Assembly: GCA_015709655.1 (NCBI GenBank)
Contig: CP054181.1
Coordinates: forward strand, 2,352,207 to 2,416,206
DNA: 64,000 nt
Direction of reading: 5' to 3'
From: Ignavibacteria bacterium
GTDB lineage: Bacteria > Bacteroidota > Ignavibacteria > Kapaibacteriales > Kapaibacteriaceae
A program made the translations under genes and the position numbers. The notes under the pieces are model-generated. The model was not told the DNA's origin, did no database searches, and saw nothing but the letters and a program-made list of their open reading frames with translations. Below, one piece after another: positions 8,787 to 17,790 of the stretch (positions are counted from its first letter, which is position 1; each line of letters begins with the position of its first letter).

Positions 8787-10086
8787 GTTCGGAGGGATGC
8801 GGAGTAGTTCTGGTCTGTTCCTGAATTCGGTGCAGAATGCGGGCTCCGGGCTGAAAGCTAACGTAAAACCACATCCATTCAATCAGAACCTTGAGTCTGT
8901 TCCGAAAACTGATCAGAGCCATGATATGAATGGCAGCCCATGCAAACCAGGCAATGAAGCCGGAGGCGCGCAATCTGCCAATCTGCATAATTGCCCGGGC
9001 CCTGCCAATTGTTGCCATCGACCCCTTATCGCGGTAGCGGAACACGCGGCTGGACGTTCGTTTCCCCTGTGTTTCAAGAAGGATACTCTCGGCGGCAAAT
9101 GCGCCCATCTGCATTGCTGTTTGGGCAACGCCCGGAAGTGTGGTCCCACCGGCAACTTCAAAGTGCGCAGCATCACCAATTACGTACACATGGGGGTTTC
9201 CGGGAAGCGTCAGATTGGGTTGTACGATTGCACGGCCTAAACGGTCGAGAGGCGTCTGCAAATCGGTCAGCAGTGCCGAGGCGCTGTTGCCCGCGGCCCA
9301 GATAATGTTGTGGGTGGTAATTGACTGTGTTGTGCCGTTGCCTTCTACATCAAGATGCGATGAGCTAACGCCGACGACGCGAGTATTTAGCAGAACTTCA
9401 ACGCCTAATGCTGTAAGCTGGTCCAGTGCGCGTTCCGACAAGTCGGGGTGAAAGGCAGCAAGCAGGCGGGGCGATGCTTCAACCAGGATAACGCGGATAT
9501 CATCCCTGCTGATGCGAGGGAAATCGGGAAGCATGGTGCGGGCAGAAATCTCAGCAATGGCGCCTGCCATTTCCACACCGGTTGGCCCACCGCCTACGAT
9601 AACAAAGGTTAGCTTATGTGGTAGCTGCTGCAGTTCAACTATCTGGTCAGCCTCCTCGAACGTCATCAGCAGTCTTGTCCGGATATCCAGGGCGTCTTCA
9701 AGAGTTTTTAATCCGGGTGCGTACTGTTCCCACTCCGAATGGGCAAAATAGGAATGCCGGGAACCCGGCGCCACGATGAGTCTGTCGTACTGGTAAATGC
9801 CGTTTTGTCCGATCACCGTTGAGCTGTTACCATCAATGTGCTCAACGTTGTCCATGATGACGTGAACGTTCTCTCTTCCCCTAAGGACGGACCGGATAGG
9901 CTGTGCCACATCCGCGGCTGACAATGCAGCGGTTGCAACCTGGTACAAAAGGGGCTGGAATACATGGTGATTGGTTCTGTCAATCAGTGTTACCTGAACG
10001 CGGTTACTTCGTAGTGCCTTTGCGGCTGCAAGTCCGCCAAAGCCTCCGCCGATAATTACAACCTTGAGTTTTGTTCCGGTTGACAT
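8770..10086 (-). CDS. ndh: Type II NADH:quinone oxidoreductase (NDH-2)
   Basis: A 438-residue single-subunit flavoprotein dehydrogenase that passes electrons from NADH to quinone without proton pumping. The FAD-binding VVIIGGGFGGLAAA lies at the N-terminus, FQPLLYQVA follows, the NADH-binding VIVGGGPTGVEMAG is central and VIGDAAH binds the second FAD half. The C-terminal amphipathic/hydrophobic stretch (FIAWFAWAAIHIMALISF and beyond) anchors it to the inner membrane face. ATG 10086 is used; an alternative TTG at 10113 only adds nine non-conserved residues. A TAGTTTTG box lies about 40 nt upstream. Confidence 0.9.
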   Translation of the reverse strand: MSTGTKLKVVIIGGGFGGLAAAKALRSNRVQVTLIDRTNHHVFQPLLYQVATAALSAADVAQPIRSVLRGRENVHVIMDNVEHIDGNSSTVIGQNGIYQYDRLIVAPGSRHSYFAHSEWEQYAPGLKTLEDALDIRTRLLMTFEEADQIVELQQLPHKLTFVIVGGGPTGVEMAGAIAEISARTMLPDFPRISRDDIRVILVEASPRLLAAFHPDLSERALDQLTALGVEVLLNTRVVGVSSSHLDVEGNGTTQSITTHNIIWAAGNSASALLTDLQTPLDRLGRAIVQPNLTLPGNPHVYVIGDAAHFEVAGGTTLPGVAQTAMQMGAFAAESILLETQGKRTSSRVFRYRDKGSMATIGRARAIMQIGRLRASGFIAWFAWAAIHIMALISFRNRLKVLIEWMWFYVSFQPGARILHRIQEQTRTTPHPSEHELHS

Positions 10087-10124
10087 CTTGTAAACTGACG
10101 ATAAAAGGTGCAACAGCAGGTTTA

Positions 10125-10132
10125 CAAAACTA
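10125..10132 (-). promoter_or_regulatory. TAnnTTTG box upstream of ndh
   Basis: The minus strand reads TAGTTTTG in the short gap between comF and ndh, matching TAnnTTTG and placing a putative transcription start about 35 nt before the ndh ATG. No convincing -33 element. Confidence 0.35.
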
Positions 10133-10151
10133 CCACCTGCAGAGGAACCAT

Positions 10152-10913
10152 TCAGATTGTGGCGCAGAGTGTTGCCACATCAACTCTTCGCACACCGGCA
10201 CAGAGCAGGGCAGTAGCTGCGCTGTTCAGGGTTGCTCCTGTGGTAAAGACATCGTCAACCAGCAGGACAGTGCTGCCGCGCAGACTGGCTGTGCATGCCG
10301 ACTGAAAAGCATCGGTCATATTGCGTGCCCGCTCAGCGTCAGACAGTGCAGTTTGTGTTCCGGTGTACCGCCTGCGTACCAGAGTTTGGGTAACAGAGCG
10401 GTTAAGTGCCAGTGCTACACCCTGCGCTATACACTGTGCCTGGTCATACCCACGTTCGCGTTTACGGGTTTTATGTACGGGTACATAGCTGATATAGGTA
10501 TTGGTGTGAATCGTGTTAGCCTGAAGCCAGGCCGGCCCCCGCTCCTTAAGGAACTCGCCAAGGTGTTTGCCGAGGTCAACCGCAAGGGAATGCAGGCCAC
10601 GATATTTAATTGCGACAATAACGTCATTAATTGATGATTCCGGTTCCAGTGCCCACAGGGATGTTGCACTGCTGAATGCGATATCGTCACCACCAATTCT
10701 CTTCTGAGCCGTTAGCATGAGTTCGTGGTTTTCGGGGGCAGGTGCGCATGTATCAAGCCCCCGTGTGCTTACATGCCGAAGTGGTGATTCACCCAGCAGT
10801 GGTTCTCCGGTAATCAGGCAGTGTTGCGGATACAATACCGTATCTAACGCGCTCAGCAGCGAGCAGCCTGCCTGAGCTACTCGCCGAAAGAGAAGGTCTA
10901 ATGTTGAAAGCAT
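10152..10913 (-). CDS. comF: ComF family phosphoribosyltransferase-like protein
   Basis: A 253-residue ComF/GntX-type protein. The C-terminal PRTase fold shows VPVHKTRKRERGYDQAQ (the ComF PxxxxRxxxRGFNQ motif) and the PRPP loop VLLVDDVFTTGAT. ComF proteins help pull single-stranded DNA inward in naturally competent bacteria. The N-terminal four-Cys zinc finger is degenerate: where family members read CxxC, this protein reads PQHCLITG with a single cysteine. It lies immediately upstream of ndh on the same strand and about 7 kb from dprA. Confidence 0.85.
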   Translation of the reverse strand: MLSTLDLLFRRVAQAGCSLLSALDTVLYPQHCLITGEPLLGESPLRHVSTRGLDTCAPAPENHELMLTAQKRIGGDDIAFSSATSLWALEPESSINDVIVAIKYRGLHSLAVDLGKHLGEFLKERGPAWLQANTIHTNTYISYVPVHKTRKRERGYDQAQCIAQGVALALNRSVTQTLVRRRYTGTQTALSDAERARNMTDAFQSACTASLRGSTVLLVDDVFTTGATLNSAATALLCAGVRRVDVATLCATI

Positions 10914-10985
10914 GACACGTGAACGAAGCTGGTGAACAGTTTCTTCGTAACGTGCGGATAGCCGTGCGGAGTGTGACGCTCAGGT

Positions 10986-11573
10986 TCAGCTTACCCTGTA
11001 AACGGCTGTTTTTGCAATGATATCGTACAGTGCCTGCCTGTTAACGCCCAGCATGGCAAAGTATCCAAAGAAAATTATCAAGCCCAGGAATGAGCCAATG
11101 GTACCAACAAAGGCAAGGAATGGTGCCAGGGCCAGAAAACTGCAGACTGATGAGATATTCTTAAGACTCCACCGAAACAAAAGCGTCGGCAGTGAAGCTG
11201 CCGACGCATCGGCATTGCATATACGGATGCGCATGATGCGCTTGCCGGGCGAAGCTCCCGTAAGACCTTCAATTAAGCTGTAAGCGATGGCGGCGATGGT
11301 TCCCGCCAGCATCATTGCCGGGATGAACTTCGTGGCAAAATCAGATACCTCGGCAGGGACGCCAAGAGCAGAATACACATCCAGGATAGAGTCAAGAGTT
11401 TCCTGTGTTTGCTGAGTTGCAGCAATATCACTGTTCATTAAAATAAAAATCAGTAGGATGCTTAACAGCATCGTTCCCAGCATGTCGATAATTGCGGCAA
11501 CGATGCGTGGACCCGCTCCGATGCGCTCAAGCACCGGCTGATCGTTCGGTACAAAAAAGGGATTTGTTGACAT
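10986..11573 (-). CDS. RDD family membrane protein
   Basis: A 195-residue protein with the RDD pattern: an N-terminal GAGPRIVAAIIDMLG (Arg and Asp of the first helix), a long helix-loop, then SPGKRIMRIRI and a third hydrophobic segment. Three to four membrane helices are evident. RDD proteins have been associated with Na+/H+ or other ion exchange, but most are uncharacterised. It is downstream of the methyltransferase/MTHFR gene on the same strand with a 32-bp gap, suggesting co-transcription. Confidence 0.8.
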   Translation of the reverse strand: MSTNPFFVPNDQPVLERIGAGPRIVAAIIDMLGTMLLSILLIFILMNSDIAATQQTQETLDSILDVYSALGVPAEVSDFATKFIPAMMLAGTIAAIAYSLIEGLTGASPGKRIMRIRICNADASAASLPTLLFRWSLKNISSVCSFLALAPFLAFVGTIGSFLGLIIFFGYFAMLGVNRQALYDIIAKTAVYRVS

Positions 11574-11605
11574 GGTTAATTCCTGCGATACGGATACGAG
11601 TAAAT

Positions 11606-13423
11606 TTACAAACCGGCACGCTGTAATACTTCAACAGCTACACTGTATTTTTTAAACGGAGGCATTAGGTAGACGCCATGTACTTTATTCTTCACGGCTG
11701 ACAGCATTTGGACTGCCAGATGAATGCCGGCGCTGGTGGCCTGTTGCTGCGACTCATTGTTTTCAAGCATGTGCTTGCGAACCCATGAAGGGATATGCAT
11801 GCCCGGGACTTCAAAATGTAGGAATTCGGCATGGCGCAGATTTCGAAGCGGTATAATGCCAACAATAAATTTAATTGGTATGTTGCTAATCCGCTCCAGG
11901 AATGTGTACAGTGCGTCGTCATCAAACACAGGTTGTGAAAACGCTGCTATAGCCCCTTGCTCCGCCTTCTGTGCCAGACGGTCAACTTCGCGCTCAATAT
12001 CATCGGCGGCGGGATTTACAGCACATGCAATGCTGAACGATGTTGCAGACCCCAACGGGTTACCCATGAGGTCGTTCCCATGGTTCATCCGGTCCATTGC
12101 CCTGATCATGCCAATACTGTCCACATCATACACGCTGGAGGCATACGGGAAGTCACCGATATGTGTGGGGTCACCGGTCACCGCCAGAATATTACGCACG
12201 TCCAGCTCATGAGCACCCAGCAAATCGCTTTGAAGGCCAACCATGTTGCGGTCACGACAAGCCATGTGGGTGATGCACTGAATCCCAACGGCATCCATAA
12301 CAAGTCGGGAGATACTAATCGGGTTCATCCGCAGGCGTGCCCGCGCACCATCGCTGATATTCACAGCATCAATCCCATTCGTATGTAGATATCGTGCCCC
12401 CTCTATCACCGAGCTCATATCGAGGCCGCGCGGGATATCAAGTTCTACCGTCCGCACAAACTTTGATTGTAAATCAGTGTACCATTGGGTAGGGGGCTTG
12501 GGATGTGAGTCAGGTACGGCGTTATGCTCCGTAACCTGTGCCACCGGTGTTTTGCTCCCGACGCTGGCGGATGCTACTGCCTGAGCAATTGCAGCGATAT
12601 GCTCGACGGTAGCACCACCATCGGCGCCAACGATGCTGGCACCGTGTTCTGCCAGTCTGGTGGCAGCCTGACCAACATACTCCGGGTCTGCATGGTACAC
12701 CGCCGTCCCGCCAATCATGGTGGGGATACCCACATCCGGGATGGCTACCAGTGGGATTGTATCGTTTGCCAGTGCATCAATGATGCCTACCATTCTTTGC
12801 GGACCCACGGTACCATTGCTTCCAAACGCCTGGATACCCAGCCGGGTAATTCGTTTGGCAAATAGCTTCGGGTAGGGTCCCGAGAGGACGGCAGCGTCCT
12901 CCGGAAAACTCTTCAAGGCGATAACATCAACATCAGTACTCACAGCGCGTACTGCTGATATTGCGATCTCCAGTTCGGTAATATCGATAAATGACTTCAG
13001 GGCAATGGCATCGCAGCCTGCAGAAAGTAGTGATGCTGCCTGTTCCCGGAAGCACTCCACTGCATCGGTGGCATTAAGCGGACCAAGGGGCTGCAGTAAA
13101 CGGCCGGTAGGACCAATCACTCCAAGCACCGGTACACGTCCGGCCGACGCAGTCCGTGCCAGCCACACACCCTTGCGATTAAGTTCGGCAACCCGTGCGG
13201 AGAGCATGACTGATTCCAATGCAAACCGGTTGGAGAACAGGGTATTGGTTTGAAGCAGTGTTGCTCCTGCCTGGATGAAGTCGTGGTAAATACGTTCTAC
13301 TACCGTGGGTGACGACAGATTATACCTATCGGGCGGACGCTCGGCAAAGCCCCTTTTTGCCAACTCCACAGCCATCGAACCATCGGTAATGAACGGGCGG
13401 CTGCCTCGCTTGTTAAATATCAT
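11606..13423 (-). CDS. Homocysteine S-methyltransferase-like / methylenetetrahydrofolate reductase fusion
   Basis: A 605-residue two-domain protein of the YitJ architecture. Residues 1-290 form a homocysteine-methyltransferase-like barrel (TDGSMAVELAKRG, LLQTNTLFSN). Residues about 325-605 are a MetF-type reductase (THMACRDRN, ILAVTGDP, FSQPVFD, GIIPLRNLRHAEFLHFEVPG). The three zinc cysteines expected in the first domain are absent: N203-G204 replaces Asn-Cys, and VGADGGAT (265-272) replaces the usual GGCCGTT. The reductase motifs look intact, so methyl-THF synthesis is the likely function; classical zinc-dependent methyl transfer to homocysteine is doubtful. The start overlaps the upstream MauE-like gene by 4 bp. 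Confidence 0.85.
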   Translation of the reverse strand: MIFNKRGSRPFITDGSMAVELAKRGFAERPPDRYNLSSPTVVERIYHDFIQAGATLLQTNTLFSNRFALESVMLSARVAELNRKGVWLARTASAGRVPVLGVIGPTGRLLQPLGPLNATDAVECFREQAASLLSAGCDAIALKSFIDITELEIAISAVRAVSTDVDVIALKSFPEDAAVLSGPYPKLFAKRITRLGIQAFGSNGTVGPQRMVGIIDALANDTIPLVAIPDVGIPTMIGGTAVYHADPEYVGQAATRLAEHGASIVGADGGATVEHIAAIAQAVASASVGSKTPVAQVTEHNAVPDSHPKPPTQWYTDLQSKFVRTVELDIPRGLDMSSVIEGARYLHTNGIDAVNISDGARARLRMNPISISRLVMDAVGIQCITHMACRDRNMVGLQSDLLGAHELDVRNILAVTGDPTHIGDFPYASSVYDVDSIGMIRAMDRMNHGNDLMGNPLGSATSFSIACAVNPAADDIEREVDRLAQKAEQGAIAAFSQPVFDDDALYTFLERISNIPIKFIVGIIPLRNLRHAEFLHFEVPGMHIPSWVRKHMLENNESQQQATSAGIHLAVQMLSAVKNKVHGVYLMPPFKKYSVAVEVLQRAGL

Positions 13424-13869
13424 ACAGGTTTAGAAAACCGTTCGTCAATCGAAAGGAAGGTAACCGGTTTGAGTATCAGCAGAACGCACCCGGCAATCAT
13501 TGCCGTGTTCTTTGCCACCTTTAGCCAGCTCACTTCTTCGCCACCCTGGTCACCAAAACATCCGCAGTCTATCTGCAAGCCTTGGATGACGGCATAGGCT
13601 ACGGCAATGGTAAAAACCACCAGCATTGCACCGCACAACGCGGCAGAGGTGCGTGTTTTAAAACCCAGAAGTAACGCAGTGCCGGTAAGTAATTCAAGCC
13701 ACGGCAGAATCAGTGCCGTGCCATTGACAGCCCAGTTCGGAAGCAGGTGGTAGTGCGAAATACTGGTGGCAAATGCCAGAGGATCGGCAATTTTGGGTAC
13801 GGCAGCATACAGGAAGAAGCCACCGATAAAAACCCGAACCACAAATAAAATGATTGGTAATGCTTGCAT
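13420..13869 (-). CDS. DoxX/MauE-like membrane protein
   Basis: A 149-residue protein with four hydrophobic helices and a DCGCFGD motif in the periplasmic loop before the last helix. Helix spacing, YAAVPKIADP and the CxC motif match the MauE/DoxX redox-associated group, which supports disulfide formation or quinone-linked thiol chemistry in related proteins. The start ATG at 13869 follows a TACTTTTG box by 7 nt. It overlaps the following methyltransferase/MTHFR gene by 4 bp, so the two are probably one operon although no functional link is obvious. Confidence 0.75.
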   Translation of the reverse strand: MQALPIILFVVRVFIGGFFLYAAVPKIADPLAFATSISHYHLLPNWAVNGTALILPWLELLTGTALLLGFKTRTSAALCGAMLVVFTIAVAYAVIQGLQIDCGCFGDQGGEEVSWLKVAKNTAMIAGCVLLILKPVTFLSIDERFSKPV

Positions 13870-13876
13870 ACGGCAA

Positions 13877-13884
13877 CAAAAGTA
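13877..13884 (-). promoter_or_regulatory. TAnnTTTG box 7 nt from MauE-like start
   Basis: The minus strand reads TACTTTTG followed by TTGCCGT and ATG. It sits in the divergent gap facing the DUF5684 pair, where a promoter is needed. The spacing implies a leaderless or extremely short leader. Confidence 0.45.
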
Positions 13885-13947
13885 TTATTTTAATTCTCAA
13901 GTTCATGGAACACGTTTGAATTCAATCATTGCACATGAGGGATGCGT

Positions 13948-14394
13948 ATGGATGAATTTGGAGTTGATGGAGAGACTACCGGGCTGTTTGCCCTGATATT
14001 TGGGGCTTTGGCACTGTATCTCATTGTAGCCATCGGGGTGTATATTCTTGTCAGTTTTGGTCTTGGCAAGTGTTTTGAAAAAGCCGGTAAACCATTGTGG
14101 GCAGCCTTCATTCCTGTTTACAATATGGTTGTTGTGCTTGAAATAATTGGACGTCCCCTCTGGTGGCTTGCCTTAGTCCTCCTTGCTATTATTCCCATTA
14201 TCGGATCACTGGTGGTCCTTATTCTTTCTGCCATCGTCTGGATTGATTTTGCAAAGAGTTTTGGAAAAACAATGGCTTGGGGAATTCTGATCACGTTTTT
14301 TAGCCCGATTATGCTTCCCATCATGGGATTTAGTTCTGACATTGCATACATTGGTCCTGCGGCCAAACAGGGTGGAACATCGAATTTGATATAA
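13948..14394 (+). CDS. DUF5684-like small membrane protein A
   Basis: A 148-residue hydrophobic protein with three to four helices. Conserved blocks are LGKCFEKAGKPLWAAFIPVY, GRPLWWLALVLL, WIDFAKSFGK and SSDIAYIGPA, matching a small family often mislabelled as signal peptidase I. ATG 13948 is preferred over 13942 because GAGGG (13937-13941) then sits 6 nt upstream. It is one of two tandem paralogues oriented against the surrounding minus-strand genes. Function unknown. Confidence 0.7.
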   Translation: MDEFGVDGETTGLFALIFGALALYLIVAIGVYILVSFGLGKCFEKAGKPLWAAFIPVYNMVVVLEIIGRPLWWLALVLLAIIPIIGSLVVLILSAIVWIDFAKSFGKTMAWGILITFFSPIMLPIMGFSSDIAYIGPAAKQGGTSNLI

Positions 14395-14480
14395 CACGGA
14401 GTAGTACTCCGTTCTCATGCAAGTCATTTGTGACTTAGAATAGTTATTTTTTCTTTCACATTTCAGGAAGGACATGTAGG

Positions 14481-14906
14481 ATGGATGATATTGGACTCGG
14501 TGCAGCGGAAACCGGAATATTGGCTGGAGCCTTTGCTGCAATAATGATCGTTGGTCTTCTGGTGTACCTTTTTATTGGCTTTTGCCTTGGCAAATGCTTC
14601 GAAAAGGCCGGGAAGCCGTTATGGGCTGGATTTATACCAATCTATAACATCGTAATACTTCTCGAAATTGTGGGAAGACCACTCTGGTGGCTTGCACTGT
14701 TCCTTTTGGGATTTATTCCAATCGTTGGCTCAATTGCAGTGTTGGTGATTATGGCAATCCTCTGGATTGATTTTGCAAAAAGTTATGGTAAGGACGTTGT
14801 TTGGGGGATTCTTCTACTATTCTTTAATATCATCATGCTGCCAATCATGGCCTTTAGCAAGGAGATAGCCTACGTTGGGCCGTCAGCCAAGTCAGCTGCG
14901 TCCTAA
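14481..14906 (+). CDS. DUF5684-like small membrane protein B
   Basis: A 141-residue paralogue of the preceding gene, starting MDDIGLG and preserving the same blocks (LGKCFEKAGKPLWAGFIPIY, VGRPLWWLALFLLG, WIDFAKSYGKDVVWGIL, KEIAYVGPSA). More than half of aligned residues look identical, so this is a local duplication. A GGAAGG-rich stretch lies about 10 nt before the ATG. The pair forms a two-gene unit ended by a strong terminator. Confidence 0.7.
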   Translation: MDDIGLGAAETGILAGAFAAIMIVGLLVYLFIGFCLGKCFEKAGKPLWAGFIPIYNIVILLEIVGRPLWWLALFLLGFIPIVGSIAVLVIMAILWIDFAKSYGKDVVWGILLLFFNIIMLPIMAFSKEIAYVGPSAKSAAS

Positions 14907-14928
14907 ATCAGTTTAGATTCGATACAGT

Positions 14929-14966
14929 GGTTCTGTCTGTTATGAAATGGACAGAACCTTTTTTTT
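14929..14966 (+). terminator. Rho-independent terminator after the DUF5684 pair
   Basis: A perfect 9-bp stem, GGTTCTGTC (14929-14937) with GACAGAACC (14950-14958), is followed directly by eight T residues. It closes the plus-strand two-gene unit. The remaining gap to 15190 shows no gene or further element. Confidence 0.85.
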
Positions 14967-15190
14967 ATGATTTGACGTTTTGTTCAATTCCGACGCCGTG
15001 GGAATATCGGTACATGGTGCAGCTCCGGCTATGGGGTTCACTGGCACCCGGCAGTGAGTATGATTCCCATGCCATCATTGTTCTTCATTGATTTATCTTC
15101 CCTCACTCAGTGTAGAGTACTGACACCGCAGCACTGTAATGACAGAAACGATATTCTTTTGCTGCCGGTGGTACATACAAGAACCCGACC

Positions 15191-17653
15191 CTACTTGGTA
15201 ACCGCCAGTGCCCGCTGTATTTGCAGTCGAAGATCTGCAAAGTGACCTTTACTGAACGCATCTGTCCCAGCCCCTTGCAACTTCTTTTCTAACTGCGAGA
15301 GGTGGGTTCGTGCAAGGGAGCGTACGTCGGTTGCGTAAACATCAACAAAAAAGTAGCGGGCCCACTCCCCGAGCTTTGAAATATCTGTTTTTTCGGTTTT
15401 TGCAATGAGAGCTTCCACGAAGTCACGCTGCATATTGCGTTGATAGTAGTCCGGACTACGCATAAAGTCTTGGCTGAATACCAGCGATTCAATGTCGGCA
15501 AGAAGCTCAGAGGCTTTGTACGGTGCCTGATTCTGTGCTTCAAGCGAAAGCATGCGCACCAGTTTATCATTGCTCATGGCGGTGCGGATGTATCGTGTTT
15601 GCACTGATGCAAGTTTTTCGGTCAACGTAATCGGATTGAGTATGCTGGTGATGGAACTGTCCAGCAGCCAGAGCGGTGTTTTCACCAAATGTGTTCCAAG
15701 CCAGGCAACGGCTGCTTTCTGCTTGGTGCGTGATACAGGCGTGTACGAGATCGGACTGGTGGAGCCAAACACCCGGCGCGAAACAACAACACCGCCGGGG
15801 ACGTTTGCTACATGACCAACTTCGCGTGAGAACTGTGCCCAGATATCATCCACGCTTTCCGATAAACTCTTGAAGTCGGTGCCGTTTTTATAGGTGGCAT
15901 TGTAAACGTATCCCATGGCACGCTTCAGATTTGCTATCCCGTACTCGCCAGCCTTCATCGGATCGTCACCAAGATCTTCCATTTGTGACGTAGGATCAAA
16001 CACCATCCACTGCTGTCCGCCAAAACGTTTATACGGATCGGCTTCTGCCGCCGTTGCCCATGCATGCAGCGAATCCAACTCGTCATCGCTGGTTGTGGCA
16101 CCGATAATCGGACGGTACCCCCAGAATACCGACCAAACGTCGTACGGACCCACCTTGGGGAACACATCCACATCGTCGCCCGGCTGTGCAATGTAGTTGT
16201 ACCGTGCATAGTCCATAATTGAGGGGGCTGTACCATACGTGGCACAGAATGTTTTTGATCGAAGTGAATCTACCGGGTAAGCACTGCTGGCACCCATGTT
16301 GTGGGGTAAGCCAATGGTATGTCCGAACTCGTGTGCCGCTACCGTGGCAATGAGTTCGCCCATCAAACTATCGGGATACGGCAGGGTATGCGACCGCGGG
16401 TCGCTGACAGCCTGGGCAAAAAACCAGCCTGTTTGCAACTTTAAAATGTTGTGGTACCAGCCAATGTCGCTCTCAATGATCTCACCTGTTCGCGGATCGT
16501 GAATGTTTGGCCCATATGCATTTTCGATTGGCGACGGATAGTAACGAATAACACTATAGCGGGCATCTTCGGCTGACCACGTAGAGTCCTCCTCCGGAGA
16601 AGGCGGGTCCAATACCCGGACTGCGTTTTTAAAGCCGGCCTTCTCGAAGGCTGGGTTCCATGATTCGATTCCTTTTTTAAGCCACGGACGCCACTGATAC
16701 GGGGTTGCCGGGTCGATGTAGTACGTGATAGGCTTAATTGGCTCGACCAGCTCACCACGCAGAAAGGCTGCTGTGTCGGACGGTTCGAGACGCCACCGCA
16801 GGATGTAGCGGCGCGTGACAGCTTCCGGTTCGGGTCTGCCGTAATCGGTTTGCCAGAGCGAGAAGTAGCCTACACGCGGATCGGCCAGGCGCGGTATCAT
16901 CGGTTTTTGGGGTAGTTCTACCATGCTGTGATGGATAGAGAATGACATGACCTGCGACGAGGGATTCTGAGGGGGCTCTGATGCAGCAAAGGTGAGAACA
17001 TTTTCAATTTCGATATTCGCAGGGAAGCTGCGCACGTAATCTACGTATGACCTCTCCTTAAACAACCTCGAAATCTTGTACTGCTTGCGTATGCCAGAAC
17101 CCGGCGTAAGCAGACTTACATCGTCTGTAAACAACCCGGTAACGTTAATCACCACGTTTTGCGAATCGGTACTAAAGGCCTGTATCGGAAATGCCTCGAT
17201 GATCTCGCCAAAATTGGCAGCCTGTACTGCCCGGTAAATCGCAGCAGTATCAGGTGCAACATTTTCATAGCTGACGGTGCGCAGCAGAATCTTATCGAAT
17301 TTGCGCTCCCATTTAATCACCGACGTATTCAGCTCTTCACCGCCATAACCAACCTGTGGCGTCTTTGAAATCCTACTCACAAGCAAGTACTCCTGGTTCA
17401 GCCGGGAGACCGGAATCTCGAAAAAGATTTTTTCACCGATACGGTGGACACTAAATAATCCAGGTGTAGAAATCGCTTCCTTGGTAATGACCTTTGCGTA
17501 CGGCTTGAATCGTGCACTCTTGGCTGCCGAATCAGGTCCGTCGGCAGAAGTTTTGGTTATTGTTGAGGTTGAGCTGCATCCTGCCACTATCAGAAATGCA
17601 AGGCCAAACAGGGAAGCAAGAGAAGCTGTGTTAATGAATTTCATGAATGACAT
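15191..17653 (-). CDS. Lipoprotein zinc metalloprotease (DUF5117/DUF5118 type)
   Basis: An 820-residue predicted outer-membrane or periplasmic lipoprotein: the N-terminal hydrophobic stretch ends LIVAGCSS, a plausible lipobox with Cys near residue 26. Around residue 440 lies HEFGHTIGLPHNMGAS, the extended HExxHxxGxxH zinc site of metzincin-like peptidases. The N-terminal half (QEYLLVSRISKT, FSIHHSMVELP, GRPEPEAVTRRYILRWRLEP) and the C-terminal helical part match the large zinc-dependent proteases common in the FCB group. ATG 17644 is an alternative start. The gene is preceded by an 84-nt leader and a structured, terminator-like region. Confidence 0.88.
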   Translation of the reverse strand: MSFMKFINTASLASLFGLAFLIVAGCSSTSTITKTSADGPDSAAKSARFKPYAKVITKEAISTPGLFSVHRIGEKIFFEIPVSRLNQEYLLVSRISKTPQVGYGGEELNTSVIKWERKFDKILLRTVSYENVAPDTAAIYRAVQAANFGEIIEAFPIQAFSTDSQNVVINVTGLFTDDVSLLTPGSGIRKQYKISRLFKERSYVDYVRSFPANIEIENVLTFAASEPPQNPSSQVMSFSIHHSMVELPQKPMIPRLADPRVGYFSLWQTDYGRPEPEAVTRRYILRWRLEPSDTAAFLRGELVEPIKPITYYIDPATPYQWRPWLKKGIESWNPAFEKAGFKNAVRVLDPPSPEEDSTWSAEDARYSVIRYYPSPIENAYGPNIHDPRTGEIIESDIGWYHNILKLQTGWFFAQAVSDPRSHTLPYPDSLMGELIATVAAHEFGHTIGLPHNMGASSAYPVDSLRSKTFCATYGTAPSIMDYARYNYIAQPGDDVDVFPKVGPYDVWSVFWGYRPIIGATTSDDELDSLHAWATAAEADPYKRFGGQQWMVFDPTSQMEDLGDDPMKAGEYGIANLKRAMGYVYNATYKNGTDFKSLSESVDDIWAQFSREVGHVANVPGGVVVSRRVFGSTSPISYTPVSRTKQKAAVAWLGTHLVKTPLWLLDSSITSILNPITLTEKLASVQTRYIRTAMSNDKLVRMLSLEAQNQAPYKASELLADIESLVFSQDFMRSPDYYQRNMQRDFVEALIAKTEKTDISKLGEWARYFFVDVYATDVRSLARTHLSQLEKKLQGAGTDAFSKGHFADLRLQIQRALAVTK

Positions 17654-17736
17654 CTGCCTTGGGGGTCTCGCAAAAAAACACTCAAGCTACTGCATATCTC
17701 CCAGTTTGCCAAGATTAACCATGGAATTTAGACGGT

Positions 17737-17790
17737 AAAAAAAAGATGCCCGGCGCTTTGGGTGGGAGGGACTTGGTGCAGCCGGGCATC
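17737..17790 (-). terminator. Terminator-like hairpin upstream of the zincin gene
   Basis: Perfect inverted repeat GATGCCCGGC (17745-17754) and GCCGGGCATC (17781-17790). Read on the minus strand it is followed by eight U residues (17737-17744). No complete minus-strand gene lies between it and the divergent pyrF gene, so it either ends a small RNA or acts as an attenuator for the downstream zincin. The plus-strand loop holds GGG-T-GGG-A-GGG, which might also form a quadruplex. Confidence 0.55.

Noticed and set aside
8566-9240. Plus-strand open frame (224 codons) opposite NDH-2 and the peptidase
   Set aside because: Antisense shadow of two conserved enzymes; Cys/Gly/Arg-rich translation typical of reverse-strand frames.
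10071-10634. Plus-strand open frame (187 codons) opposite comF
   Set aside because: Antisense to the conserved PRTase motifs of ComF.
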